NCBI GenBank assembly: GCA_905234645.1
Contig: CAJOIS010000005.1
Location: 57,966 to 121,965 of the forward strand
DNA from: an uncultured Bacteroidales bacterium
GTDB taxonomy: Bacteria > Bacteroidota > Bacteroidia > Bacteroidales > F082
Direction: 5' to 3'
Length of the DNA: 64,000 bases
A program made the position numbers and the translations under genes. Numbering within the stretch: position 1 is the stretch's first letter; every line of letters starts with the position of its first letter. Below are positions 46,808 through 55,514 of this stretch, piece by piece. The notes beneath the pieces were generated by a model that saw only the letters and a program-made list of their open reading frames with translations, did no database searches and had not been told where the DNA came from.

Positions 46808-48160
46808 ATGGCGGAAGAAAAGAAAAAACGCGACGGCTTCGGCTCTAAACTCGGCATCATCGCCGCTGCCGCCGGGTCAGCGATTGGATTAGGCAATATC
46901 TACCGCTTCCCTTGTGAGGTGGGTAATAACGGTGGTGCGGCGTTTCTGTTGGTGTATCTTGCCGTGGTCATCTTTCTGGGCATCCCCGTGATGCTCTCGG
47001 AATTGGTGATCGGCCGCCGCTCGCAAAGCAACTCAGTAGGTGCCTTCAAGAAGTTGGCTCCTAAGACAGCATGGCCTATAGTGGGATACATGGGCGTGCT
47101 TTGCGGTTTCCTTATCTTCGCCTTTTATTCCACCGTGTCCGGCTGGACGCTTGAATATATCGTCAAGTCGGTGACCAACTCGTTCCAAGGCAAAGACTTG
47201 GCCACAATAGAGAAGGAATTCACCGCCTTCCACGACATGGGTTGGCGCAACGTGATGTGGCAAGGCATCTTTATCTTCCTGACCGGTTTCGTAGTCTTCA
47301 AAGGCGTGAAAAACGGCATTGAGAAATACGCGAAAATCCTTATGCCTTTACTTTTGGTCATTTTGATCGCATTGGGCATTCGCTCCATAACGTTGCCTGG
47401 CGCAAAAGAAGGCCTCGCTTTCCTCTTCAAACCGGATTTCTCAAAAATCACAGGCAAAGTGCTTATCAGTGCCTTAGGACAAGGCTTCTTTTCCTTGAGC
47501 CTCGGCATGGGTGTACTGATCACCTACGGATCGTATGTCAAAAAAAGTGACAATTTAACTAGCACTGCCTTTTCTGTCGTCATAGCCGATACAGTGATTG
47601 CCCTCCTTGCCGGACTGGTTATCTTCCCAGCCGCATTCTCGTTCGGCGTCAAGCCAGAAGCAGGCATGGGATTGGTGTTCAACACCTTGCCGATGCTGTT
47701 CAACCAAATGGCAGGCGGTTTTTGGTTCTGCCTCATTTTCTTCGTTTTGCTGGCTATCGCCGCTCTCACTTCGACTATCTCTTTATTAGAGGTGTTGGTC
47801 GCCTATCTCTCCGAAGAATTGCATCTCAAACGTCAATGGGCGACGGTGGTGGCTTGTGCCGGCACCATGCTGTTGGGTGCTTTCGCCTCGTTGAGCCTGA
47901 TGAGCGACACTCCCTTCGCCATTGGCGGCCGTCCGGTGTTCGACCTCATGGACTTCATTTCGTCTAATATCCTGCTGCCTGTCGGAGGTGTGCTGATCGT
48001 CATCTTCTTGGGATGGTATTTCGGCAAGCAGAAGTTCTTCGCCGAAGTGACCAACGAAGGCACAATAAAAGCCCCTCTGAAAAAGGTCATCTTCTTCATC
48101 ATCCGTTATCTGGCTCCCGTGGCCATCGCTATCGTCTTTATCAGTGGATTGATCAAATAA
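46808..48160 (+). CDS. Sodium-dependent transporter, NSS/SNF (LeuT) family
   Basis: 450 residues with about 11-12 hydrophobic segments, LeuT fold. TM1 carries the family's sodium-site signature AAAAGSAIGLGNIYRFP (residues ~16-32) followed by NNGGAAFLLVY. The helix 8 sodium-site segment falls in ALTSTISLLEVLVAY. Bacterial members import amino acids such as tryptophan, tyrosine or leucine with sodium. Position three bases after upp and three before the next gene indicates co-transcription, but a functional link to uracil salvage is not obvious. Confidence 0.92.
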   Translation: MAEEKKKRDGFGSKLGIIAAAAGSAIGLGNIYRFPCEVGNNGGAAFLLVYLAVVIFLGIPVMLSELVIGRRSQSNSVGAFKKLAPKTAWPIVGYMGVLCGFLIFAFYSTVSGWTLEYIVKSVTNSFQGKDLATIEKEFTAFHDMGWRNVMWQGIFIFLTGFVVFKGVKNGIEKYAKILMPLLLVILIALGIRSITLPGAKEGLAFLFKPDFSKITGKVLISALGQGFFSLSLGMGVLITYGSYVKKSDNLTSTAFSVVIADTVIALLAGLVIFPAAFSFGVKPEAGMGLVFNTLPMLFNQMAGGFWFCLIFFVLLAIAALTSTISLLEVLVAYLSEELHLKRQWATVVACAGTMLLGAFASLSLMSDTPFAIGGRPVFDLMDFISSNILLPVGGVLIVIFLGWYFGKQKFFAEVTNEGTIKAPLKKVIFFIIRYLAPVAIAIVFISGLIK

Positions 48161-48163
48161 GCC

Positions 48164-49105
48164 ATGGATTTCCTACGCAAGTGGTTTGGATTCAGCAAAG
48201 GCGAACGCATTGCCATCATCACGGTATTGGCGGCCATCCTGATCCTGGTTTTGGCTTGCCTGTTTCACCCCACACGCCAATCACTGAGCGAAGAGTCGTT
48301 GCATAACCTTGATTCCCTGTTAGCCCTGCGTAATGCCGCCATTGAGACCCAGAGGCAACAACAAGCCGAGAAGACCCAAGAAGCAGCCGAACTTCATCCT
48401 TTTCCCTTCAATCCTAACACCCTCACAGAAGAGGAGTGGCTCCAAATCGGACTTACCGACCGCCAAGTCCGTAACATCATGAACTACAAGGCCAAAGGTG
48501 GCAAGTTCTACTCGAAGAGTGACTTGGGAAAACTCTACACCATCAGCGAGGAGGACTTCGCTCAGTTGGAGCCTTACATCGTGCTTCCTGAAGCGTCGCG
48601 CAGCTCGGGTGGCAAAAACAATAAATCTTATGCGCAAAGCGACTTTTCGGCTCCTTCGTCAGGCCCAGGAACCGACTCACCGACCGCTAAGCCGGAGAAG
48701 AAAGAAATCCCAGTCGTCGACTTGAACACGGTCGACTCGACTACCCTTGTTGAATTGCCGCAAATAGGTCCCTATACTGCGATGCGCATCATAGAATTCC
48801 GTGACAAACTGGGTGGCTTCATCGACAAGGAACAGCTCCGCGACGTGAAGGGCATGGACGAGGCACGTTTCACCGCAATACAACCATATATTAATCTAGG
48901 TGCAGTTGAAATACGAAAAGTCGACGTCAACCGAGCCGATTTCAAGACCTTAGTCCATCATCCTTATTTAAGTTACGAACAGGTAAAGCGCATCTTCAAC
49001 CAACGCGAGAAACGCGGCATGATCAAAAACTGGGACCAGCTGAAAGCACTGCTCATGGAAGAAGGGGAGGTGAATCCGCTTTTGGAGCAGTATGTCAAAT
49101 ATTGA
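48164..49105 (+). CDS. Membrane-anchored helix-hairpin-helix protein (ComEA-like)
   Basis: 313 residues. One N-terminal membrane helix (IITVLAAILILVLACLF, 17-35), a charged linker, then three helix-hairpin-helix modules: around 85-140 (LTDRQVRNIMNYKAKGGKF), 190-245 (VDLNTVDSTTLVELPQIGP, the ComEA-type LN motif) and 250-310 (VDVNRADFKTLVHHPYLS). Such proteins bind double-stranded DNA outside the inner membrane, as ComEA does in DNA uptake, though Bacteroidota versions are uncharacterised. Third gene of the upp operon. Confidence 0.85.
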   Translation: MDFLRKWFGFSKGERIAIITVLAAILILVLACLFHPTRQSLSEESLHNLDSLLALRNAAIETQRQQQAEKTQEAAELHPFPFNPNTLTEEEWLQIGLTDRQVRNIMNYKAKGGKFYSKSDLGKLYTISEEDFAQLEPYIVLPEASRSSGGKNNKSYAQSDFSAPSSGPGTDSPTAKPEKKEIPVVDLNTVDSTTLVELPQIGPYTAMRIIEFRDKLGGFIDKEQLRDVKGMDEARFTAIQPYINLGAVEIRKVDVNRADFKTLVHHPYLSYEQVKRIFNQREKRGMIKNWDQLKALLMEEGEVNPLLEQYVKY

Positions 49106-49115
49106 AGTTTTTTCT

Positions 49116-49123
49116 TATTTTTG
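49116..49123 (+). promoter_or_regulatory. Promoter, -7 box TATTTTTG
   Basis: TATTTTTG 27 bases before ATG 49151 and 11 bases after the preceding stop. Confidence 0.6.
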
Positions 49124-49150
49124 CGCCCTACAATTAATGGTTTCCCCACC

Positions 49151-50413
49151 ATGCGCAAACTATATCTCATATTGCTTCTGTTGGTTTTTGCAATGCCCAC
49201 AAAGGCTGCATACCTCCTCATTCCGATGGATAACACCCAAACGAACCACCTGAAAGCTTACGGTGTGGCGTATTGGGTGCTGCAACGCGAGGTGGAAATC
49301 AGTTGGCTGCTGAACTATAGGGGAGGGAGCTACCTCATTCCTTACCACGAGATGTTCGAGCGTGAATGCAAGATGCGCAATGTGTCATACAACATCATCG
49401 CCGACGCACAAGCAGATGCCATCCTTGCCGAAATCGCCGACCCCAGCGTGAACATGGACGAGATGAAATTGCAAAAAGTGCCACGTGTGGCAGTGTATGC
49501 ACCCAAAAACAACCTGCCTTGGGACGATGCCGTCACCCTCGTGTTGACTTACGCCGAGATTCCGTACGACGTGGTCTACGACGACGAGGTGCTGCAAGGT
49601 GTGCTGCCTACCTACGACTGGCTTCACCTGCACCACGAGGATTTCACTGGACAGTACGGTAAGTTCTGGGCACGCTACCGCAACTATCCATGGTACCAAG
49701 AGGACGTAAGGGCTCAGGAAGCCACAGCGCAACGTTGGGGCTTCACGAAGGTGTCGCAGCTGAAACTCGCCGTGGTCAAGAAAATCCGCGAGTTCGTGGC
49801 AGGGGGCGGCTATATGTTTGCCATGTGTTCTGCGCCCGACAGCTTCGACATCGCCTTGGCTGCCGACGGCCTCGACATCTGCGACTACATGTTCGACGGC
49901 GACCCCATCCGTAGTGGCGACCCACAACGCCTCAACTACGACAATTGCTTCGCTTTTACCGATTTTTCCGTGTCGGTCAACCCACAGGAATACGAAATCT
50001 CCAATATCGATGTCACACAAGGCCGTTCACGCCTGGTGAACGAGCAGAACGACTACTTCTTGCTTTTCGACTTCTCGGCCAAATGGGATCCCGTGCCAAC
50101 CATGCTCACCCAATGTCATGAACGCTTGATTAAAGGTTTCATGGGGCAGACCACAGCCTTCAATAAGGCCTACGTGAAGCCATCCGTCGTCGTTTTGGGC
50201 GACAATGGTTCTTTGAATGAAGACCGCTACATCCACGGCAACTTCGGCAACGGCTTCTGGACTTTCCTTGGCGGTCACGACCCCGAGGACTACCAACACC
50301 TCGTCGGCGACCCGCCTACCGAGCTTGACATGCATACCAATTCCCCAGGATACAGACTCATTCTGAATAACATATTGTTCCCCGCAGCAAAAAAGAAGGA
50401 ACAAAAAACATAA
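49151..50413 (+). CDS. Secreted protein of a Bacteroidota family, class I amidotransferase-like fold suspected
   Basis: 420 residues. Signal peptide 1-19 ending TKA. I recall relatives (start AAYLLIPMDNTQTNHLKAYG) being labelled asparagine synthetase B, but neither an N-terminal Cys glutaminase nor an ATP-pyrophosphatase loop is present, and the protein is exported. The pattern PRVAVYAPKN, YDWLHLHHEDFTG, IREFVAGGGYMFAMCSAPDS (with C226 in an elbow-like position) recalls ThuA/DUF4350-type class I glutamine amidotransferase folds. The substrate is unknown. Monocistronic, between the HhH gene and the C10 proteases. Confidence is high that the gene is real, low on its function. Confidence 0.7.
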   Translation: MRKLYLILLLLVFAMPTKAAYLLIPMDNTQTNHLKAYGVAYWVLQREVEISWLLNYRGGSYLIPYHEMFERECKMRNVSYNIIADAQADAILAEIADPSVNMDEMKLQKVPRVAVYAPKNNLPWDDAVTLVLTYAEIPYDVVYDDEVLQGVLPTYDWLHLHHEDFTGQYGKFWARYRNYPWYQEDVRAQEATAQRWGFTKVSQLKLAVVKKIREFVAGGGYMFAMCSAPDSFDIALAADGLDICDYMFDGDPIRSGDPQRLNYDNCFAFTDFSVSVNPQEYEISNIDVTQGRSRLVNEQNDYFLLFDFSAKWDPVPTMLTQCHERLIKGFMGQTTAFNKAYVKPSVVVLGDNGSLNEDRYIHGNFGNGFWTFLGGHDPEDYQHLVGDPPTELDMHTNSPGYRLILNNILFPAAKKKEQKT

Positions 50414-50430
50414 AAAACCAGAAAAAAATC

Positions 50431-50438
50431 TATTTTTG
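50431..50438 (+). promoter_or_regulatory. First C10 protease promoter, -7 box TATTTTTG
   Basis: TATTTTTG 46 bases before ATG 50484. Confidence 0.6.
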
Positions 50439-50483
50439 CATCCTTAAATCGATTATTATCAATAATTGCAATTATTTAATCCT

Positions 50484-52760
50484 ATGAAAAAAACTTTACT
50501 AATGATGACGTTGGCCCTGTTTATCGGTCAACTCGTTGCTTCGCCTGTCGACGTGAATCGTGCACAACGTCTGGGCCAAAAGTACCTGCAAAGCAATTAC
50601 GCCAAACAAGTCAGCACCTTGAGCCTTGCCTACACTGAGATGACAGAAAGCGGTCAGCCTGCCGTTTATGTCTTCAATGCCGACAATGCTTTTGTCATCG
50701 TTTCAGCTGACGATGCGGCGCTGCCTATCCTCGGCTCATCGGAGGAGCACAGCTTCAATGCCAACGATCTGCCTGATGGACTGGCATACATGCTGCGTCA
50801 CTATGCGCGTCAAATTCAATATGCCATTGAGAACAATTTGGAAGCAGACGCTGAAACCGCTGAACAATGGGCAAAGGTTGAGAGAGAAGGCTTGCTGAAA
50901 GGTGGCCGTAGTGTTGCCGCTGTTCCGCCTTTGTTTAACCTCTTATGGGACCAAGGCTGCTACTACAACCAGCTTTGCCCTACCGCAAATAACTATTGGG
51001 CATGCAATCATGTCTATGCCGGCTGCGTGGCTGATGCCATGGCTATGGTGATGAAGTATTGGAACTGGCCTGACCATGGTATTGGTTCGCATACTTACAC
51101 GCCTTCGGGCTATCCTCAACAAACTGCGGATTACGAAAACACCTATTATGATTGGCCAAACATGCCAACGAGTTTGACTCAAAATTCGACCGCCGTCCAG
51201 AAGGATGCCGTCGCGCGTTTGATGTGGCATTGCGGCGTTTCCGTGAATATGGCATACGGCGTTGATGGCAGTGGTGCTTCGTCATACAATGTACCAGGCG
51301 CATTGAAACAGTATTTCCGTTATGCTGAAACTGTCAACATACAGTATCGTGCCGACTTCACAAAGACCCAATGGGAAGATATGTTGATTAGAAGTTTCGA
51401 CAGAGGTATCCCTTGCTATTACTCGGGTGCAGAAGGCCAAGAAGGTCATGCGTTCGTTTGCATTGGATACAACAACAACCGTCAGTTCTACTTCAACTGG
51501 GGCTGGTCTGGTTCGTACAACAACTATTATGCAATTGATGCCTTGAACACGGGAAATGGCACTTTCAACGATAACCAGGCAGCCATTTTCGATTTCATCC
51601 CTGATTACATCTATGCAGCCTTGATCCCCGCTACCACCGACCTGTCGATTACGGCGGTCAATGCACATTCCAAGACTGGTATCGTGTCATGGACCAATCC
51701 CACCGTCAACCAAGCAGGAGAGACCATCGAAAACATCGAGAAAGTGGTGTTGATGCGCGATGGCGTTGAGGTTTTCTCACAAATGAACGTCACCCCTGGC
51801 CAAACCATGACCTTTGAAGACCAGGTGTCGGATTACGACCGCTATGACTACACCGTGTATTATGTGTCCAACAACATCAGAGGTCCATACGCCGAAACCT
51901 ATTACGTATATGGTCCCACCTGCCAATGGAAGTTTGTCGGACAGACTACCAACTTCCAAGGTTGGAACGGCGGCAAGATACAGATACTGAATTCGAATGG
52001 CTCTATCTGCGGAGAGGTCACAATGACCAATTCGACACCCATCAGCATGCTGGTTCGCGTGCCCGAAGGCGATGTCACTTTCCATTGGGTGGCTCCTTCT
52101 GCGACCGTCAACAGCATCACCATTAATATCAAGAAATCGGACAACACTTCTGTTTATAGCTATTCAGGCAATTCAAACAACATCCCGGCAACCTTATACA
52201 CGGGCAACAACGATTGCGACGGATGCCAGCCTCCCACGGATCTTAACGGCGAATACCAATGGTCAGGAGAAGCCTTCGGCACCTTGCTCACTTGGAGCTA
52301 CGACGTCGACCCGCAATCGTTTAAGGTCTACCGTAGCGAGGACGGCCAGGATTACTCCTTGATCGCCACCGTCGACAAGACCTTCCGCGAATACTTCGAC
52401 GAGGCCGGTGCCGGTGAGTATTACTACAAGGTGACAGCCTATCGCAATTATTGCGAATCAACGCCCGCATGGGCAGCCGAAGACCAAGACTACGTCTATG
52501 TATCTGTTACTTCGGTGAACGAAGAAGAGGGTGGATGCTGCAAGGTTTATCCTAATCCCGCCAACTCCATGGTCTGTGTCGAAGCCGAAGGCATGGAACA
52601 GGTTATCATCTACAACGTGATGGGACAGGTGGTCTATCAACAGCATTGCAGCGAAGACGGCATTGTCATCAGCACTTCCGATTTGGTCTCCGGCATCTAC
52701 ACCATCAACGTGAAGACCGCCCAAGGCACCATGACAAAGCGATTCTCCGTCATCCGTTGA
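50484..52760 (+). CDS. T9SS-exported C10 cysteine protease (streptopain-like), copy 1
   Basis: 758 residues. Signal peptide to VAS; prodomain ~20-140 with the inhibitory pattern of streptopain propeptides (AFVIVSADDAALPILG); C10 peptidase domain ~145-375 with catalytic C181 in YAGCVADAMA, H322 in EGHAFVCIGY and the following FNWGWSG tryptophan; Fn3-like and beta-sandwich domains; type A sorting signal in the last ~75 residues (VYPNPANSMVCVEAEG...GIYTINVKTAQG). Relatives include interpain A of Prevotella and PrtT of Porphyromonas, which degrade host proteins. It carries its own promoter and terminator. It is the most divergent of the three copies. Confidence 0.93.
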   Translation: MKKTLLMMTLALFIGQLVASPVDVNRAQRLGQKYLQSNYAKQVSTLSLAYTEMTESGQPAVYVFNADNAFVIVSADDAALPILGSSEEHSFNANDLPDGLAYMLRHYARQIQYAIENNLEADAETAEQWAKVEREGLLKGGRSVAAVPPLFNLLWDQGCYYNQLCPTANNYWACNHVYAGCVADAMAMVMKYWNWPDHGIGSHTYTPSGYPQQTADYENTYYDWPNMPTSLTQNSTAVQKDAVARLMWHCGVSVNMAYGVDGSGASSYNVPGALKQYFRYAETVNIQYRADFTKTQWEDMLIRSFDRGIPCYYSGAEGQEGHAFVCIGYNNNRQFYFNWGWSGSYNNYYAIDALNTGNGTFNDNQAAIFDFIPDYIYAALIPATTDLSITAVNAHSKTGIVSWTNPTVNQAGETIENIEKVVLMRDGVEVFSQMNVTPGQTMTFEDQVSDYDRYDYTVYYVSNNIRGPYAETYYVYGPTCQWKFVGQTTNFQGWNGGKIQILNSNGSICGEVTMTNSTPISMLVRVPEGDVTFHWVAPSATVNSITINIKKSDNTSVYSYSGNSNNIPATLYTGNNDCDGCQPPTDLNGEYQWSGEAFGTLLTWSYDVDPQSFKVYRSEDGQDYSLIATVDKTFREYFDEAGAGEYYYKVTAYRNYCESTPAWAAEDQDYVYVSVTSVNEEEGGCCKVYPNPANSMVCVEAEGMEQVIIYNVMGQVVYQQHCSEDGIVISTSDLVSGIYTINVKTAQGTMTKRFSVIR

Positions 52761-52786
52761 TGATTGGCAAAAACGCCTTGAAAGTG

Positions 52787-52818
52787 AAAAGGAAACACGA
52801 CGTGTTTCCTTTTTTTTT
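52787..52818 (+). terminator. Terminator of first C10 protease gene
   Basis: AAAAGGAAACACG / CGTGTTTCCTTTT followed by a run of T, 27 bases after the stop. The T run leads straight into the next promoter box. Confidence 0.85.
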
Positions 52819-52825
52819 ATCTTTG
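52818..52825 (+). promoter_or_regulatory. Second C10 protease promoter, -7 box TATCTTTG
   Basis: TATCTTTG begins on the last T of the preceding terminator, 23 bases before ATG 52848. Confidence 0.65.
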
Positions 52826-52847
52826 CAACTTCAACAATAATAGTAAT

Positions 52848-55415
52848 ATGAGAAACTACATCATTTCTTTGCTGGCACTGGTACTGACGAGTGTCGCTGT
52901 ACAGGCAGGTCCTGTTGACCAAGAGACCGCAAGACGTTTGGGACAATCATTCGTATCAGCCAAGTTTGAGCTGGCCCGACAAAGTTCCGAACTGACCCTT
53001 GTGCAAACGGCATGCTCCGAAAGGGGAGAAGCCTGTTATTACATCTTCAATGTTGGTGACACGGGTTTCGTCATCATGGCTGCCGACGACCACTATCGTC
53101 CTGTCATTGGCTATTCTGAAGAAGGAAACTTCTGCATTAATGATATGGCTCCTGCATTGGCCGACTATCTCGAGGTCGTTCGCCAAGGCGTGATGGAGGC
53201 AGCCCAAGCTCCTATGGCACAGCCATGGGTGACAGCAGACTGGGTTATGTTGGAGAAGCAGGGGCATCTTGTCTCTCGTCACGGTGGCAGAGAGGATGAA
53301 TACCTTGTGCAGACCAAATGGAACCAGAACTATCCATACAACTATTATTGCCCCGTTGGCGATGGCAGCGGCCCTGGAGGCCATTGCTATGCGGGATGTG
53401 TGGCCACCGCCGCAGCCCAACTGATGAAGTATTGGAACCATCCGTGGCAAGGACAAGGAAATCACACCTATATACCTGAAGACCATCCGGAATACGGTCC
53501 TTTGACCGTCAATTTTGGCACAGCCACCTATGACTGGGACAACATGCCCAATTCCATTTCCTCGACCTCTCCGATAGAACAGATTGAGGCTGTCGCCGAG
53601 TTAATCTATCATGCCGGCGTCAGTGTAAACATGAATTACCGTCCCACTAGCAGTGGTGCATATACAGGCATGTTATGCGAGAGCATGCCTGACTATTTCT
53701 TTTACACGAATATGATGGCTAATCTTTACCGAGAGAATTACACCCATGAGGAATACATGCAATTGGTTATCGATGCCATTGATATGAATTGGCCCATGGT
53801 GCATCGCGGTGGAGGCCACGCTTATGTGCTTGACGGATACAATGACAACGACATGGTCCATTTCAATTGGGGATGGAGCGGCAGCAATGACGGCTTTTTC
53901 AATGTTGACGACCACGACTATACCGACGGAGAGAGTGTCATTTACAATTATGTTCCTGCTGAGATTTATGCTGCCACGCCCAATAAGCCTACCAACCTTG
54001 CTGTAGTCTCTTCGGGCGACCACCAAATGTCGGCCACCCTCACGTGGACCAACCCGTCACTCACCATGACCAACCAACCCTTGAGTGCCATAGATCAAAT
54101 CATCGTGGAGCGCAATGGCCAGATTGTGTATGTCGAAGACAATGTGACACCAGGTGCCGAGATGAGCATCGTGGACGAGTCCATTCCGTATATTGACGCT
54201 TTCGATTACGATGTCTATGCCGTCACTGGTGGTCAGCATGGTGCATTGGCCCGTGTCGAGAACGTGTATGTCGGTCCGACCTGCACTTGGAAAATCCTAG
54301 GCCAGTCCTCCAATTTCCAAGGCTGGAGAGGTGGCTATTTGTCCCTCTATACTGTTACAGGAAAGGAAATCGAGACTTTCACCGTCACTAATTCTTCTAC
54401 CACATCCGTCAACATCCAAGTTCCGGTGGGCAGAGGCAGTTTCGGCTGGACCGCTCCCTCGGGCAATGTGAATAGTATGTCGTTGATCATCAAGGACTCG
54501 GAAAACAACACAATGTTCACCTATCAAGGCAACGCTTCGGGTTTGGCCTCTGGCACCATTCTTGAATTCAACAACGGCTGTGGCAATGAACCTCCAATGC
54601 AGGCACCCTATGGCTTGATTGCCGAGACAGATGAAGACAGCGCCCTCCTTACGTGGGAAGCAGATTCAGACCCGATGTATGGTTTTATTGTCTATCGCGA
54701 CGAACACCCCTATGGCATGGTGACGGACGGCGCCTCCCGTACCTTCACTGACACAGGTATCGATGCGGGTCACTGCTATACCGTCAGCGCCTTTGATGCC
54801 GGTGGCGAATCGCCGATGTCTAACGAAACATGTGCTTCTGCGGGCAACTGCATGGGAGCCTCCAACTTAGACTACGAATACACAGGACAATACTATCGCA
54901 TCAAACTCAAATGGGACAGACCCGAAAGCAGCGAAGGCCTTTCCGGATATTACTTGTATCGCAAGTTTGGTGAGGATGGCGAATACACAAGAATCAAGAT
55001 GCTTGGATCATCAGCCACGTCTTATACCGACAATACGACAAGTGAAGAAGGAGTCTATTACTATCGTCTCTATGCTTATTACCGTCAGATCGATTGTCTT
55101 TCGGCTCCCGCCACGACAAAGGAAGACCCAAACAAATTCTATCTAAGCGTGTATTACTCATTGGATGATGTCATGGAACAAGAAACGGCAGCCGTCAATG
55201 TCTTCCCAAATCCTGCCGGCGAAAGCCTCACAGTTGAAGCAGTAGGAATGACACATATGGTTGTTTTCAATATGCTCGGACAACAGATCTATGAAGCCGA
55301 ATGCAATGGCAACACACTGAATGTCAACGTCTCCAATTGGAACGAAGGTGTTTATGTGATGAAGGTACAGACGACAGCAGGTGTTTTGTCGCGTCGTGTC
55401 AGCATCGTCCATTAA
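52848..55415 (+). CDS. T9SS-exported C10 cysteine protease (streptopain-like), copy 2
   Basis: 855 residues. Signal peptide to VQA; prodomain (GFVIMAADDHYRPVIGYSEEG); C10 domain with C184 in YAGCVATAAA, H324 in GGGHAYVLDGYN and FNWGWSGSND; then two beta-sandwich regions (TCTWKILGQSSNFQGWRG) and two Fn3-like modules (YGFIVYRDEHPYG; LSGYYLYRKFGEDGEYTRIK); sorting signal at the end (VFPNPAGESLTVEAVGM, VYVMKVQTTAG). Domain order matches copy 3 closely, including the second Fn3 module missing from copy 1. Expected to be a surface-bound or released endopeptidase. Confidence 0.93.
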   Translation: MRNYIISLLALVLTSVAVQAGPVDQETARRLGQSFVSAKFELARQSSELTLVQTACSERGEACYYIFNVGDTGFVIMAADDHYRPVIGYSEEGNFCINDMAPALADYLEVVRQGVMEAAQAPMAQPWVTADWVMLEKQGHLVSRHGGREDEYLVQTKWNQNYPYNYYCPVGDGSGPGGHCYAGCVATAAAQLMKYWNHPWQGQGNHTYIPEDHPEYGPLTVNFGTATYDWDNMPNSISSTSPIEQIEAVAELIYHAGVSVNMNYRPTSSGAYTGMLCESMPDYFFYTNMMANLYRENYTHEEYMQLVIDAIDMNWPMVHRGGGHAYVLDGYNDNDMVHFNWGWSGSNDGFFNVDDHDYTDGESVIYNYVPAEIYAATPNKPTNLAVVSSGDHQMSATLTWTNPSLTMTNQPLSAIDQIIVERNGQIVYVEDNVTPGAEMSIVDESIPYIDAFDYDVYAVTGGQHGALARVENVYVGPTCTWKILGQSSNFQGWRGGYLSLYTVTGKEIETFTVTNSSTTSVNIQVPVGRGSFGWTAPSGNVNSMSLIIKDSENNTMFTYQGNASGLASGTILEFNNGCGNEPPMQAPYGLIAETDEDSALLTWEADSDPMYGFIVYRDEHPYGMVTDGASRTFTDTGIDAGHCYTVSAFDAGGESPMSNETCASAGNCMGASNLDYEYTGQYYRIKLKWDRPESSEGLSGYYLYRKFGEDGEYTRIKMLGSSATSYTDNTTSEEGVYYYRLYAYYRQIDCLSAPATTKEDPNKFYLSVYYSLDDVMEQETAAVNVFPNPAGESLTVEAVGMTHMVVFNMLGQQIYEAECNGNTLNVNVSNWNEGVYVMKVQTTAGVLSRRVSIVH

Positions 55416-55469
55416 TGAAGTTTTTCGACAATATGCCACGGCTACATGGCGGCGTTTGTGAAAAATGTC

Positions 55470-55477
55470 TATATTTG
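55470..55477 (+). promoter_or_regulatory. Third C10 protease promoter, -7 box TATATTTG
   Basis: TATATTTG 38 bases before ATG 55515; no terminator is seen after copy 2, so read-through is also possible. Confidence 0.6.
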
Positions 55478-55514
55478 TGGCCCTAATTCAGAATCTAATC
55501 TAACATCTACAACA

